Part shown: piece by piece, positions 1-9,430 of the stretch | Position numbering within the stretch: position 1 is the first letter of the stretch | How the letters are laid out: each line of letters begins with the position of its first letter | Source: a bacterium | GTDB lineage: Bacteria > Patescibacteria > Dojkabacteria > JAKAPS01 > JAJZLI01 | NCBI GenBank assembly: GCA_021816845.1 | Contig: JAKAWT010000002.1 | Coordinates: forward strand, 223,076-287,075 | Length of the DNA: 64,000 nt | Reading direction: 5' to 3' | Notes under the pieces: model-generated | What the model was told of the DNA's origin: nothing | The model's database searches: none | The model's input: only the letters and a program-made list of their open reading frames with translations | Position numbers and translations under genes: made by a program

Positions 1-162
1 AACTTCCCAAGATGTGTTTTCTGGAAGACCAAGTCTTCTTGCAGCATCTATCCTTTCTTGATTGTGTATCTGACCCCATGAAGCACCCTCAGGTAACCCC
101 AACATTCTAGAACATATTGTCCTTTCTAACATATCATTTATTTCTGTATTATCCTTTTCCAT
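1..162 (-). CDS. repeat protein, partial (runs off the window edge)
   Basis: The first 54 codons of a minus-strand gene are visible; the rest lies outside the window. The start is the ATG at 160-162. The peptide carries two copies of a repeat built on R-x-LGLPE-(G/N)-(A/T)-SW followed by an IHNQERI-type stretch (first copy about residues 18-40, second about 41-54). This LGLPE...SWEE-like repeat occurs in uncharacterised proteins of many uncultured bacteria. No function can be assigned from what is visible. The codon use and AT content match the rest of the window. Confidence 0.6.
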   Translation of the reverse strand, partial: MEKDNTEINDMLERTICSRMLGLPEGASWGQIHNQERIDAARRLGLPENTSWEV

Positions 163-269
163 AGATCTATCTATATAGATTGTTAATATAAACCATCATG
201 AGTACCTATATCATAAACAATGATTGTACTATTTGATACCCCTTTATATATTAATCGCACATTATATTC

Positions 270-311
270 TATTGATAATTTTTTAAACTCTTAAAATCCG
301 GATTATCAATA
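270..311. repeat. 10-bp inverted repeat in an intergenic gap
   Basis: TATTGATAAT (270-279) and ATTATCAATA (302-311) are perfect inverse complements separated by 22 bases. They lie in the 267-base gap between the first gene and the ABC-F gene, where I see no coding sequence. The element could be a protein-binding site or an RNA hairpin near the end of the ABC-F gene. There is no clear T-run, so I do not call it a terminator. Confidence 0.45.
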
Positions 312-429
312 AATTAATATTACTCATATTATTGATAAATATATACTAAACGATACTATTTTGATTGAAATTTATCAAGTATAATCTTCTATAAAATCAT
401 CAAGTTTCGATAATTTCTGAAAGATATTG

Positions 430-2058
430 CTATTCTGAAATTCTTATTATCTCCCCCTTTAGTTTTTTTACGAAATAACTATCATGAGATACATATAATA
501 TACCTCCGTGGAAATCTTTTAGGATATTTTCTAGTTCTTCTATAGATGGTAAATCTAAATGATTAGTTGGCTCATCTAAAATAAGGAGATTAGGATTATT
601 TGATAGCATTTTTATTATTTGGAATCTTGATTTTTGTCCACCAGATAAGTTTTTTACTAATAAGTCTCTATCCAATGATGGATTAAATAGATAATCATTC
701 AAGATTTTATTAACATTAGGCATAGGTATATCACCTAACTGATATACCTCTTCAACGGCTTTCTCAAGTGTCATATTAAAATAGTAATTATCAATCTCCT
801 GCTCATAAATACCAAGTTTTATCTTATTATCTGGTATGATTTCTCCCTCATATATTTTTGCCTCACAATGACTATTCTCTATAGCAGATATGATTGTTTT
901 TATTAAAGATGTCTTTCCAGCACCATTTCTTCCCTTAAGATGGACTTTATCTCCTGGGGATAATATGAAACTAATATTACTAAATAATGGATACTTATAA
1001 CCTATGGAAATTTTCTTAACTTTTAATAAAACATTACTTTGTATATCATGATCTGTAATTTTTATTGATATATTCTTATCTTTATATTTTTCATATTTAT
1101 CAGCAATTTTTTTGTTTACATCTTTAATTGATTCCTCATCAATCCATATAGATGGTTTTTCTAAATTTTTCTTTACCTTGTCATACTCTCTCCCTACCCT
1201 CTCATACATTACTCTAGTTGATGCATGTGCACCTCTTTTTTTGATACTTTCTACCTGTTTTTTTAATCTGTCCAGTGATTTTAATGAACCTTCATAAGCC
1301 TGAATTTTAGTTACATTTGTAATACTATTTTGGCTTAGGTATGAATCATAGTTTCCAGGAAATGTAAAAGCTTTTTTATCTTTTATCTCTATTATCTTAT
1401 CTACATAGTTTAAAACATCTCTATCATGAGTTATTACACATATCCCGTGAGTTGTATTTTTAAACCAAGAAATAAAATCATTCTTTCCTATATCATCCAT
1501 ATGATTTGTAGGTTCATCAATAAGTGCTATATCACAATCTGAATACATAATCTTTACTAATTCAACAAATCTTTTCTCTCCTCCAGATAATTTTATAAGG
1601 GGCATTAATGCTCTTGCTTTATCTATCTTGTATTTCAAAAGGGAGTTTAAAACCTGATCCTCAATGTTATAGTATCCATACTCACTGAAAAGATTTATAG
1701 CTTTAGTATAAATATCTATCAAATCCATGTCAGATCCCATAATATCAGGGTACTTATCTATTATATTCTTTAAGTCTATATATTCTGGTAAGCTTTGCAT
1801 CACATAATCGAGGGAGGATATTGAGTCCTCAATAGAATATTCTTGTTTGGTCAATATTATTTTTGTATCTTTCTTAATATCAATAACACCTTTATAATCC
1901 TTATCTTCTCCTGAAATAATTTTAAAAAGTGTTGTTTTCCCCGTACCATTCCTGCCAATGAAACCAACTTTTTCATTCAAATTTACAAAAAAAGACATAT
2001 TTTCATATAAAACCTTATTATTAATAGATTTTTCATCAATCTTTACATTTAAAATCAT
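430..2058 (-). CDS. ABC-F family ATPase (ribosome-associated type)
   Basis: This is a soluble protein with two ABC ATPase domains in one chain and no membrane segments, the layout of ABC-F proteins that bind the ribosomal E site (EttA/Uup/antibiotic-protection relatives). Visible motifs are Walker A GRNGTGKTT and GRNGAGKTS, signatures LSGGEKRF and LSGGQKSRF, and Walker B DEPTNHMDD and DEPTNHLDL. A charged linker between the domains contains ERVGREYDK. I place the start at the ATG at 2056-2058 (MILNVKID), because the upstream in-frame extension reads through the short palindrome array at 2085-2110. The gene diverges from dus. The subfamily and any resistance role are not resolvable here. Confidence 0.88.
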   Translation of the reverse strand: MILNVKIDEKSINNKVLYENMSFFVNLNEKVGFIGRNGTGKTTLFKIISGEDKDYKGVIDIKKDTKIILTKQEYSIEDSISSLDYVMQSLPEYIDLKNIIDKYPDIMGSDMDLIDIYTKAINLFSEYGYYNIEDQVLNSLLKYKIDKARALMPLIKLSGGEKRFVELVKIMYSDCDIALIDEPTNHMDDIGKNDFISWFKNTTHGICVITHDRDVLNYVDKIIEIKDKKAFTFPGNYDSYLSQNSITNVTKIQAYEGSLKSLDRLKKQVESIKKRGAHASTRVMYERVGREYDKVKKNLEKPSIWIDEESIKDVNKKIADKYEKYKDKNISIKITDHDIQSNVLLKVKKISIGYKYPLFSNISFILSPGDKVHLKGRNGAGKTSLIKTIISAIENSHCEAKIYEGEIIPDNKIKLGIYEQEIDNYYFNMTLEKAVEEVYQLGDIPMPNVNKILNDYLFNPSLDRDLLVKNLSGGQKSRFQIIKMLSNNPNLLILDEPTNHLDLPSIEELENILKDFHGGILYVSHDSYFVKKLKGEIIRISE

Positions 2059-2084
2059 TATTTTTAGATATATAAATATTTTCA

Positions 2085-2110
2085 GGATTAGAATCCAAGG
2101 ATCTTGATCC
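2085..2110. repeat. tandem palindrome array, 14-bp period
   Basis: Two units, GGATTAGAATCC (2085-2096) and GGATCTTGATCC (2099-2110), are separated by AA. The array lies between the divergent ABC-F and dus genes, 26 bp before the ABC-F start codon and 62 bp before the dus start. It belongs to the window-wide family of 12-bp palindrome arrays. Confidence 0.8.
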
Positions 2111-2172
2111 AACCTTGTGATTTTAACATATTTATAGAAGATAATTGTATTTTAATATATAATTGTGGAATT

Positions 2173-3123
2173 ATGACAAATTTTTGGTTGAGTCTTAAAA
2201 AACCTTTTTTCGTCCTTGCTCCAATGGATGATGTAACAGATATTGTGTTTCGTGATGTTGTAGAGAAAGTATATCCTCCTGATGTTTTTTTTACTGAATT
2301 TGTATCTATAGAGGGTCTAGCTTCTAAAGGTCGAGAAAATGTTATAAGGAAGCTTAAAAGAAATATTAAAAGCAACAAACCTCTAGTTGCTCAAATATGG
2401 GGTAGAAATTTAGATGATTATATTAAAGCTACTAAAGATATTAGAAAGATGGGATTTGATGGTATTGATATAAATATGGGATGCCCTGAACGAGGTATTG
2501 TAAGACGTGGTTATTGCGGAGGATTAATAGGACAATATTCTGAAGTTGAATCTATCATTAAAGCAGCAAAAAAAGGTGCAGGTACTATTCCAGTTAGTGT
2601 TAAAACTAGAATAGGTATAGATCATGCTATTACCAATGATTGGTTCAGTTTTCTCCTAAAACAAGATCTTGCTGCTATAACAGTTCATGCTCGTACTGTA
2701 AAAGAGATGAGCAAGGTTGAAGCTCACTACGATGAAATTAAAAAAGTAGTGAAACTTCGTGATGAATTATCCAAAAATACTTTGATCATTGGTAATGGGG
2801 ATATTACAAGTTATAAGAAAGGTCTAGATCTAGTAAAAGAAACTGGAGTTGATGGTGTGATGATAGGAAGAGGGATTTTTAAAGATATATTTATATTTGA
2901 TCCTAAGAAGAAAGAACATACACTAAAAGAGATGATAGATATACTCACTTATCATCTAGATAAATATGAAGATAATACAGATTATAAATCTTTTCAAATA
3001 CTTAAAAAATTTTTTAAGATATATGTTAATAATTTTGATGGAGCTAATGATTTACGTATTGAATTAATGCAAACAAATTCTGTAAGGGAAGTGAAGAATA
3101 TTTTAGTAAATAGAGATTTTTAA
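2173..3123 (+). CDS. dus: tRNA-dihydrouridine synthase
   Basis: This is an FMN-dependent TIM-barrel enzyme that reduces uridine to dihydrouridine in tRNA D-loops. The N-terminus FVLAPMDDVTDIVFR is the usual Dus opening. It is followed by TEFVS, QIWG, and INMGCPERGIVRRGYCGG, which corresponds to the GCP-containing active-site region. VKTRIG, ITVHART and IGNGDI follow in family order. The start at 2173 (MTNFWLSLKK) is preferred over an upstream in-frame ATG at 2104, because homology begins there. The stop codon abuts the ATG of the following methyltransferase, so the two are probably co-transcribed. Which tRNA position it modifies is not clear. Confidence 0.9.
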   Translation: MTNFWLSLKKPFFVLAPMDDVTDIVFRDVVEKVYPPDVFFTEFVSIEGLASKGRENVIRKLKRNIKSNKPLVAQIWGRNLDDYIKATKDIRKMGFDGIDINMGCPERGIVRRGYCGGLIGQYSEVESIIKAAKKGAGTIPVSVKTRIGIDHAITNDWFSFLLKQDLAAITVHARTVKEMSKVEAHYDEIKKVVKLRDELSKNTLIIGNGDITSYKKGLDLVKETGVDGVMIGRGIFKDIFIFDPKKKEHTLKEMIDILTYHLDKYEDNTDYKSFQILKKFFKIYVNNFDGANDLRIELMQTNSVREVKNILVNRDF

Positions 3124-3720
3124 ATGAATGATATTAAAATAACTATTAATGTTTATAATAACAGAGCCAAAGAACTTTCAGATTACTATGATACATATGA
3201 TAGAAGTGGAGACATAAAAAGAGTCTTTTCATATATTAAAAAACCTAACCCTAGAGTTTTAGAGATTGGATGTGGAGGAGGTAGAGATGCAGTAGAAATA
3301 TTAAAATATACAAAAGATTATATTGGAATGGATATATCATCAAATATGTTAGATTTAGCTAAATCTAGACTACCTAATGCTGTATTTGAACTTGGAGATA
3401 TAAACACTTACAATCTACCTTTAAATATAGATATTATTTATTCATCAGCATCACTACTGCATTCCAATAAGAATGTAGTTAAAAACGTATTAAAACGTTG
3501 TCATCGTGTACTTAATATTGATGGTATTGTATATATATCTTTAAAATATGGTACTTATAAAAAAATAATAAAGAAAGATAGGTTTGGAGAAAGACTATTT
3601 TATTTGTATACCCCAGAGGATATTAAAAAATTAGCATTGAGTATGTATCAGGCTATTTATGAAGATACACAAACCATAGAACACACAAAATGGTTCACAC
3701 TCGTACTTAGAAAGGTATAA
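3124..3720 (+). CDS. class I SAM-dependent methyltransferase
   Basis: A 198-residue methyltransferase-11-type protein. Motif I is VLEIGCGGGRDA (residues about 42-53) and the acidic end of strand 2 is IGMDIS, followed by NMLDLAKSRLP. The ELGDINTYNLP stretch fits motif II, and ALL-like IIYSSASLLHS fits the post-motif region. The substrate cannot be read from the sequence; tRNA, quinone and small-molecule enzymes share this fold. It starts directly after the dus stop codon. Its last 67 bp recur at 13615-13681 with 81% identity. Confidence 0.85.
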   Translation: MNDIKITINVYNNRAKELSDYYDTYDRSGDIKRVFSYIKKPNPRVLEIGCGGGRDAVEILKYTKDYIGMDISSNMLDLAKSRLPNAVFELGDINTYNLPLNIDIIYSSASLLHSNKNVVKNVLKRCHRVLNIDGIVYISLKYGTYKKIIKKDRFGERLFYLYTPEDIKKLALSMYQAIYEDTQTIEHTKWFTLVLRKV

Positions 3721-3730
3721 AATAATATTT
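3654..3730 (+). repeat. left copy of a ~77-bp imperfect direct repeat
   Basis: The 3' end of the methyltransferase gene, including its stop codon and the next ten bases, aligns without gaps to 13615-13691. Within the coding part 54 of 67 bases are identical. The two copies bracket the accessory block between them. Confidence 0.7.
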
Positions 3731-3774
3731 TAAAAATCCTTATATTTAACTTCTCTGTATGAATAAATATAACA

Positions 3775-3809
3775 AACAACTCACATCGCTTTGAAACGAG
3801 TGAGCTGTT
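3775..3809. terminator. bidirectional hairpin terminator
   Basis: AACAACTCAC (3775-3784) pairs with GTGAGCTGTT (3800-3809) with one mismatch. The hairpin sits between the convergent methyltransferase and the secreted-protein gene. A T-rich stretch follows on the plus strand, and a partly T-rich one on the minus strand, so it may serve both genes. Confidence 0.6.
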
Positions 3810-3825
3810 TATTTAAAAGTACTGA

Positions 3826-4368
3826 TTACTGAGCAAAAACTGATCCGTAACCATTTGGAGTTGCCAATGTACATAATTGGTGTCCACCTCCATTTATACT
3901 TGTAGTACAGTAATCATAACTATCATTTCCTTGATCCATAATTACCTCATAATTACCCCAAATAGAGTAACCACCTTGTAACCAATATGGACTAGAAGAT
4001 GCTGCTGAACCTACCCATATAATTTTATAATGCCATACTCCACCAGAACCATTAGGTACATTACCATTAAATTCATTGTCTACCCAGGCTCCTAAACAAT
4101 AAGTAGGATTATTATATCCATTAGCATTACAATTATCCCATTGAGCATTCCATTTCATAACAAGCTGATCATTAGGATTACCGTCACAATTTGAAGGAGC
4201 ATTCATTGATGCACAAAAACTAGCATTAGTACCGTTAAAAATTCTAGCTCCATAATTATATCCATATTGATTGAATCCCTTTGTTCCTGCTGCAAATGTG
4301 AAAACAGCTCCTAAACTCAACATTAAAGCTCCTACGGCTCCCCCTATTAAAAATTTTTTAATATTCAT
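3826..4368 (-). CDS. secreted protein of unknown function
   Basis: The protein starts with a typical signal peptide (MNIKKFL, then a hydrophobic Gly/Ala/Leu core ending FTFAAG at about residue 28). The mature part is about 150 residues and rich in Asn, Gly, Tyr and Trp. It has several cysteines (FCASM, NCDGN, DNCNAN, YCLGAW, YDYCTT, QLCTLA), suggesting disulfides. The GTKGFNQYGYNYGARIF opening resembles an uncharacterised family seen in CPR genomes. The gene has its own consensus promoter and an unusually strong Shine-Dalgarno, so it is probably well expressed. It is convergent with the methyltransferase. No enzymatic motif is visible. Confidence 0.8.
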   Translation of the reverse strand: MNIKKFLIGGAVGALMLSLGAVFTFAAGTKGFNQYGYNYGARIFNGTNASFCASMNAPSNCDGNPNDQLVMKWNAQWDNCNANGYNNPTYCLGAWVDNEFNGNVPNGSGGVWHYKIIWVGSAASSSPYWLQGGYSIWGNYEVIMDQGNDSYDYCTTSINGGGHQLCTLATPNGYGSVFAQ

Positions 4369-4375
4369 AATTATT

Positions 4376-4426
4376 CACCTCCTAAATGTACACCAATATG
4401 TTATTCCTATAGGACTACAATGTCAA
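4376..4426 (-). promoter_or_regulatory. sigma-70-type promoter and strong ribosome binding site
   Basis: On the minus strand TTGACA (4421-4426), a 17-base spacer and TAACAT (4398-4403) form a near-consensus promoter about 30 bp before the start codon. The leader carries AGGAGGTG (4376-4383), a full Shine-Dalgarno seven bases before the ATG. Most genes in this window have no such site, so this one stands out. Confidence 0.75.
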
Positions 4427-4656
4427 TAATTTATATATTCCATTATTATGATAATATATTGAATACTACATTTGTTATTAATAATCCTATTGGGTGATTA
4501 GAAGTATATGTTGGTTTAAATTTTTATACTTTTTTCACTACTATACTACATAATACACATTTGAAACTTAGGGTATCAATTCTAATTTATATTGGGAACT
4601 AGTTTGAGCCTATATGTAGATAACTTCTGATATTTTAGACAATGTGTTGACCTTTA

Positions 4657-5214
4657 TTACATCAAATCTTCCATCCACTTATCACTAGTTATAACATTTG
4701 CTTGTCTTGGAAATATTTTATTAATAAGTACTGAGTGAACTTCTGGGTCACTATCAAAACAAAGATCTGAAAGTATAGTGATTGTAAAATCCTTATCTGC
4801 AGCTTCTCTTGTAGTTGAGAGTACTACTCCACTTGTAGATATTCCTGAGAGTATAATATTTTCAAAACCACCTGCTCTAAGAATCATATCTAAATCACTT
4901 CCACTGAAAGCACTAATTCTATGTTTAGTAACTAATATATCATTATCTTTAATATCTATTATAGGAGTAACACCAACCATTGAACTTGAAGCCCTTTCTT
5001 TCATAGCACTAAATGATTTATTAGAAGAGCTAATTTCTGGAGCTCCTTTACGGAAACTAACCACAACATAGATTACTTGGATATTATTTTTATGAGCAAA
5101 ATCAACGGTAGCATTAACTTTTTTCAAAAATTCATCCTTATTATCTAGATTATCAACTATTCCAGGTTGTATATCCATCACAAGTAATGCAGTTTTTTCC
5201 GATTTATTATTCAT
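4657..5214 (-). CDS. isochorismatase-fold hydrolase lacking the usual Cys
   Basis: The 185-residue protein has the isochorismatase/cysteine-hydrolase fold: LLVMDIQPGIVD with the conserved Asp near residue 13, TKHRISAFSGSDLD with the conserved Lys, and GISTSGVVLSTTREAADKDF at the position of the nucleophile. In most members the last motif is T-x-x-CV; here it reads TSGVV, without Cys. A known subgroup with this SGVVLST form and the ending EVHSVLINKIFPRQANV exists, so this is a subfamily trait and not a local mutation. Substrate and activity are unknown. It is monocistronic in appearance. Confidence 0.8.
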   Translation of the reverse strand: MNNKSEKTALLVMDIQPGIVDNLDNKDEFLKKVNATVDFAHKNNIQVIYVVVSFRKGAPEISSSNKSFSAMKERASSSMVGVTPIIDIKDNDILVTKHRISAFSGSDLDMILRAGGFENIILSGISTSGVVLSTTREAADKDFTITILSDLCFDSDPEVHSVLINKIFPRQANVITSDKWMEDLM

Positions 5215-5492
5215 GATTTCATTATAGCATATGCTACTGATCAGGGTAAATTATTGAATTGAAATATCATAGGTTGATTAAAATTGAACCTAATTGAAGG
5301 AAACATTCTTAATTAAAACCAATTTCTTAAATAAATAGAGAAAAATAATATTTAATAAATAAGAATATATACACTCAAAAATTAGAATCACACTACCTCA
5401 TCAAATGAAATTTATCATACTAGGATGTTAATATATTATTTATTTTCCTTTTTTTTAAGAGTACAATTCAATTAAGAAATAATATTGAAATT

Positions 5493-5660
5493 ATGAGTAA
5501 AAATCTAATAAACATAATTTATATTGTTGCTATGATATCTACGATAGTTATTGTAGATATACTTTTCTTTAGGAATCAATTCTGGCCACGATTAATGTCG
5601 AATATTGGAATTATTCTTATATACACAGCTTTCTATCTAGTATTTTTTATAAATCGCTAA
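5493..5660 (+). CDS. small two-helix membrane protein
   Basis: A 55-codon gene starting at the ATG at 5493 (MSKNLINIIYIVAM). It contains two hydrophobic segments (about residues 5-26 and 36-53) separated by the short polar stretch FFRNQFWPRL. This pattern is a recurrent tiny membrane protein of CPR bacteria with no assigned role. It stands alone in the 518-base gap between the isochorismatase and nucleotidyltransferase genes. The rest of that gap shows nothing recognisable. Confidence 0.7.
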   Translation: MSKNLINIIYIVAMISTIVIVDILFFRNQFWPRLMSNIGIILIYTAFYLVFFINR

Positions 5661-5732
5661 AAAGTATATAAATGCACACATCTCCATGAGTATCGTAGGC
5701 GACGTTAAAACCTTTTCATATATATTCAGATA

Positions 5733-6461
5733 CTAACGTTTTTTGAAATTATTATAGATATAGTTTTTAATTAATTTTTCTAAATCCATTATTTCATTAT
5801 TTTTTAGGCATTTTTTTAAATCATCTAAAAAATCCTTATCATATCTCTTAATATAGTAATCATGTTGAAATTTGTGATTATATAAAAATTTGTATCTTTT
5901 ATCTTCATGTGAGAAAGGAATTTCTTCTCCATATATTTTACAATACATTGGAAGAATATTCCAATATATTATACTTATATACATACCTTTATAGTTAGGA
6001 TTATCTTGGTAATATTTTTTCATAAGATTCATTTTTTTATATAGATACTTATATTCTATCTCCTTAATCTCTCTTTTTACAAAATTTTCTTGTATATGCA
6101 CACTACTTTTATCTTTCAAATCTTTAATAATATTTTTATTATCTTTAACTATTTCTCCTATATAGAACATTCTTGATGTCACTTTAGTATTACAATTATA
6201 ATCTTTAGCAAATCGATCCTGAACACCTTTAGTAGTAGATATAAATAAATCTATATTCAATTTTCGATTTTTAATATGAGTAAAAAAATTATATTTGTGA
6301 TTATCTGTAATAATTATAATATCTATATCTGATCCTTTCGTATTTAATCCCAAAACATAGCTACCAGTAATAATATATCCAATCAATGGAAATATTTCAT
6401 ACTCAGATCCATTATTATTAATAAAATTTTCAATTTTTTTATAGGGAATATTCTTTTTCAA
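5733..6461 (-). CDS. nucleotidyltransferase-domain protein
   Basis: The N-terminal part (residues about 22-60) has the polymerase-beta-type nucleotidyltransferase signature: GSYVLGLNTKGSDIDIIII, i.e. the G-S motif followed by D-x-D, and a third acidic site at NIDLFIS. The C-terminal half is helical and basic (KREIKEIEYKYLYKKM) and may bind nucleic acid or a partner. The layout resembles stand-alone minimal nucleotidyltransferases such as MNT antitoxins and DUF4037-like proteins, but no HEPN partner is adjacent. The gene lies six bases after the J-domain gene on the same strand, suggesting co-transcription. Confidence 0.75.
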   Translation of the reverse strand: MKKNIPYKKIENFINNNGSEYEIFPLIGYIITGSYVLGLNTKGSDIDIIIITDNHKYNFFTHIKNRKLNIDLFISTTKGVQDRFAKDYNCNTKVTSRMFYIGEIVKDNKNIIKDLKDKSSVHIQENFVKREIKEIEYKYLYKKMNLMKKYYQDNPNYKGMYISIIYWNILPMYCKIYGEEIPFSHEDKRYKFLYNHKFQHDYYIKRYDKDFLDDLKKCLKNNEIMDLEKLIKNYIYNNFKKR

Positions 6462-6467
6462 TATAAA

Positions 6468-7592
6468 CTATATGTTAAAAGTATATTTATCTATTTTGGA
6501 TTTATCACCTTGTGCTATTTTATAATAATTCCCATAGTGTTTATTTGAACTTAATGTCTTTTGTAAATACTCTTTCATTTTCAAAAGATAATTATTTGCT
6601 TGTGCTTGATCTTTTGATAATTGTGCTTGAGCATTACTCAGAGTATTTTGATCTCTATTTACAGTTGCTTGATCATCTTGTACATTTAATTGATCTTGCT
6701 TTATAGTCCCTGCTTCCAATGAAGCACCAACACTATATCCTAATTCATTTATATATGCATTATTTTGTGCCTCATCTACTTGTAGTTGATTCTGATCTGT
6801 TTGTAATTGACTTTGATCAGTACTTAACTGACTCTGATCTGAGCTAACATTACTTCTATCATTAGGAATTGTCGTTTCTTCTATAGGGAGTGCTTGAATT
6901 AATTCATTCATTCCAAACAAGTAATATACACATTCATTTTGCAAATTATTTATAAGAAATTTTAGATTACTATTTATATTAGGACTATAATAACTTTTAG
7001 GATAATTCCTCAGAGTATTAATATTTGTATTATCACAATTATTTTCAAAATAATTCATAGAATTTCCTATATATGAGCTTAATTGACTATTTGTCATAGT
7101 ATCACTTTTAGAAAAAATTCTACTATTGATAGTGACTATATGGCTGTCTATAGAATGTATATTTGAGAGTAGATTATCGTATTTAGACACTTTATTTTGA
7201 TAACTTAAATATGGAAGTAATACAAAATACCCTAATAAAGCTAAAATCACTAATAGAACTATTAATATAGAAATACTTTTCTTATTAATTAATCGTTTAG
7301 GATTAAACTTTTGTCTATTTGTTATTTTTGATTTTACTATATTAAAATTTCTAAGTTCTGTTGTTATATATTTTTTATATTCCTTATTATATTCAATTCT
7401 TTGAATAGGATTACTTAATACTTCGTATGCCTCATTAATATCTTTCATTTTTTCTTCAATTTTAAGATCCTCTCTTACTTTGTCTGGATGATATTTACTA
7501 ATTAAATCCTTATATGATTCTTTTATTTCTTCTGATGAAGAGTTAATAGAAACTCTTAAGATATTATAATAATCTTTAAATTTGTCATTCAT
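6468..7592 (-). CDS. membrane-anchored J-domain protein with coiled-coil repeats
   Basis: Residues 6-70 form a J-domain (DYYNILRV, KYHPDK with the HPD tripeptide, INEAYEVLSNP), the co-chaperone module that stimulates Hsp70/DnaK ATPase. A hydrophobic segment follows at about 107-130 (SILIVLLVILALLGYFVLL). The downstream part, presumably outside the membrane, has seven-residue repeats of the TDQSQLQ type (about residues 255-285 and again 300-330), a probable coiled coil. It lacks the zinc-finger and C-terminal domains of DnaJ, so it is a specialised J-protein that would place DnaK at the membrane. A second membrane J-protein lies at 43166-43843. Confidence 0.82.
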   Translation of the reverse strand: MNDKFKDYYNILRVSINSSSEEIKESYKDLISKYHPDKVREDLKIEEKMKDINEAYEVLSNPIQRIEYNKEYKKYITTELRNFNIVKSKITNRQKFNPKRLINKKSISILIVLLVILALLGYFVLLPYLSYQNKVSKYDNLLSNIHSIDSHIVTINSRIFSKSDTMTNSQLSSYIGNSMNYFENNCDNTNINTLRNYPKSYYSPNINSNLKFLINNLQNECVYYLFGMNELIQALPIEETTIPNDRSNVSSDQSQLSTDQSQLQTDQNQLQVDEAQNNAYINELGYSVGASLEAGTIKQDQLNVQDDQATVNRDQNTLSNAQAQLSKDQAQANNYLLKMKEYLQKTLSSNKHYGNYYKIAQGDKSKIDKYTFNI

Positions 7593-7618
7593 AACATATA
7601 TAAAAATATTCCCTAGAT

Positions 7619-9430
7619 TTATTGTATAGCAGTAGGTGTAGCAACTCCTGCAATACTACCTAAGAAATTTGCGTCTCCAAATGTATATACTCCTCCATCT
7701 GCTGTTACCATATAATAACCTAACCCATCTATTGATAATTTAAATGCAACTGGTGTTCTTACTGGTGGATTTGTTATATTAAACATTGATCCATAGAATT
7801 GAGCATCTCCAAACGTATATACCCCTCCATCTGCTGTTACCATATAATACCCATTCCCATCATTTGTTACAGCAAATGCTACCGTAGTCTTTACTGGGGC
7901 ATTTGGTATATTATATGTAGATCCATGAAATTGAGCATCTCCAAATGTATATACTGCTCCATTCTGAGTTACTATGTAATATCCACCCCCATCTGGTGTT
8001 ACTCCAAATGCCACAGGTGTTTTATCAGGTATGGCTGATTGGGGTATGTTAAATAACGATCCATGGAATACTGCATCTCCAAATGTATATACACCCCCAT
8101 CTGCAGTAAGAACATAATATCCATTACCATCTGGAGTGGCCACAATAGCCACGGGAGTCTTCACTGGAGCGTTTGGAATATTATATACTGATCCATAGAA
8201 TTGAGCATTTCCAAATGTATATATTCCCCCATCTGAAGTTAGAATGTAGTACCCAGTATCAGTTGGATTTTCAGCAAATCCCACACCTTGCTTCGAAGGT
8301 ACACCATTAGGAATATTACTCATATCTCCATAATTATTAGTTCCAAAATTGTATAAATTACCGGTTAAAGATAATATTGAATAACCATCACGTAATTGAG
8401 ATACATATACAGCATTAGAGTATGAATAAGATGTTCCAATTGTGTTGTTACATTGGGCAGAATCATATGTTCCACCTCCTAATATATATGCAATATTATT
8501 ATATGTAGCAACACTCTCACCTGAAATTCCAACAAATGCACAAGTAGAATTTGATTGAGAATAATAATTCCAAGTTCCTAATGTTCCATTAGAATTTATA
8601 TTAGAATAAACCATTCCAGTATTTCCTCCTATGCCATAAATATATCCATTAATAATGAAATAATTTGATGGGTATATCCAATCTGAATAACTATTACTTG
8701 GATAAAAATGGTTTGTAGAGTTCCATACACCTAATGTACCATTACTCTGTATTTGCGAGTAATATATACTTAATTGTGAAGGGATAGTCCCTGTATAAAT
8801 ATAATATATATCCCCATTATATGCTAAAGACACTGCATCATAATCATCTACAGGAAGAGAAGTAGTAGAGTTCCATACACCTAATGTACCATTACTCTGT
8901 ATTTGAGAATAATATACTGTATTTAGATAATTGTAATTTAAAGTTCCATTTATTTGATTGTATCCACCAAGTTTATATATATATCCACCATAAGCCGCTA
9001 TACTAGGATTATTAATATTTTGTGAAATAGATGATGTGGAATTCCAAATACTAAGTGTACCATTACTTTGTATTTGCGAGTAATATACTGTATTTCCTAA
9101 TAAATATATATATCCATTAGACTCAACAGCTAAATTACTAACATTATTGGGTATAGAAGTAGTAGAATTCCAATTTCCCAAAGTATGATTGCTTTGTATT
9201 CGGGCATAGTAAACTGAGTTTACACTATTTGGCATTCCATTTATTAATATATTCCCTCCTACTTCGTAAATATACCCATTATAAGTTATAGAAGAAGAAT
9301 TACTAATTTCTTGAGGTAGAGAAGTTGTATTTTTCCAATTTAGATAATGAGCATAGGATCCATGTGAAAAAATAAAACCATAAATTAGTAATAAAGCAAA
9401 AGAAAAAAATATATTTTTTATAAATTTCAC
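7619..9430 (-). CDS. secreted double beta-propeller-type repeat protein
   Basis: A signal peptide (MKFIKNIFFSFALLLIYGFIFS) is followed by two different repeat regions. Residues about 30-340 carry kelch-like repeats with the signature VYYSQIQSNGTLGVWNSTT and GYIY-x-LGG. Residues about 350-595 carry five or six copies of a ~45-residue unit of the form GYY-x-(L/V)-T-x-DGG-(I/V)-YTFG followed by NIPNAPVKTPVAF-x-x-TPDG. The second type resembles actinobacterial DGGVF-x-FG propeller repeats. No catalytic residues are evident. A cell-surface binding or adhesion role is an inference from secretion and repeat type only. Confidence 0.82.
   Translation of the reverse strand: MKFIKNIFFSFALLLIYGFIFSHGSYAHYLNWKNTTSLPQEISNSSSITYNGYIYEVGGNILINGMPNSVNSVYYARIQSNHTLGNWNSTTSIPNNVSNLAVESNGYIYLLGNTVYYSQIQSNGTLSIWNSTSSISQNINNPSIAAYGGYIYKLGGYNQINGTLNYNYLNTVYYSQIQSNGTLGVWNSTTSLPVDDYDAVSLAYNGDIYYIYTGTIPSQLSIYYSQIQSNGTLGVWNSTNHFYPSNSYSDWIYPSNYFIINGYIYGIGGNTGMVYSNINSNGTLGTWNYYSQSNSTCAFVGISGESVATYNNIAYILGGGTYDSAQCNNTIGTSYSYSNAVYVSQLRDGYSILSLTGNLYNFGTNNYGDMSNIPNGVPSKQGVGFAENPTDTGYYILTSDGGIYTFGNAQFYGSVYNIPNAPVKTPVAIVATPDGNGYYVLTADGGVYTFGDAVFHGSLFNIPQSAIPDKTPVAFGVTPDGGGYYIVTQNGAVYTFGDAQFHGSTYNIPNAPVKTTVAFAVTNDGNGYYMVTADGGVYTFGDAQFYGSMFNITNPPVRTPVAFKLSIDGLGYYMVTADGGVYTFGDANFLGSIAGVATPTAIQ

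Noticed and set aside
4657..5214. Missing Cys in the isochorismatase-like protein as evidence of decay
   Set aside because: The TSGVVLST form with the PRQA ending is shared by a recognisable subfamily, so it is not a local loss.
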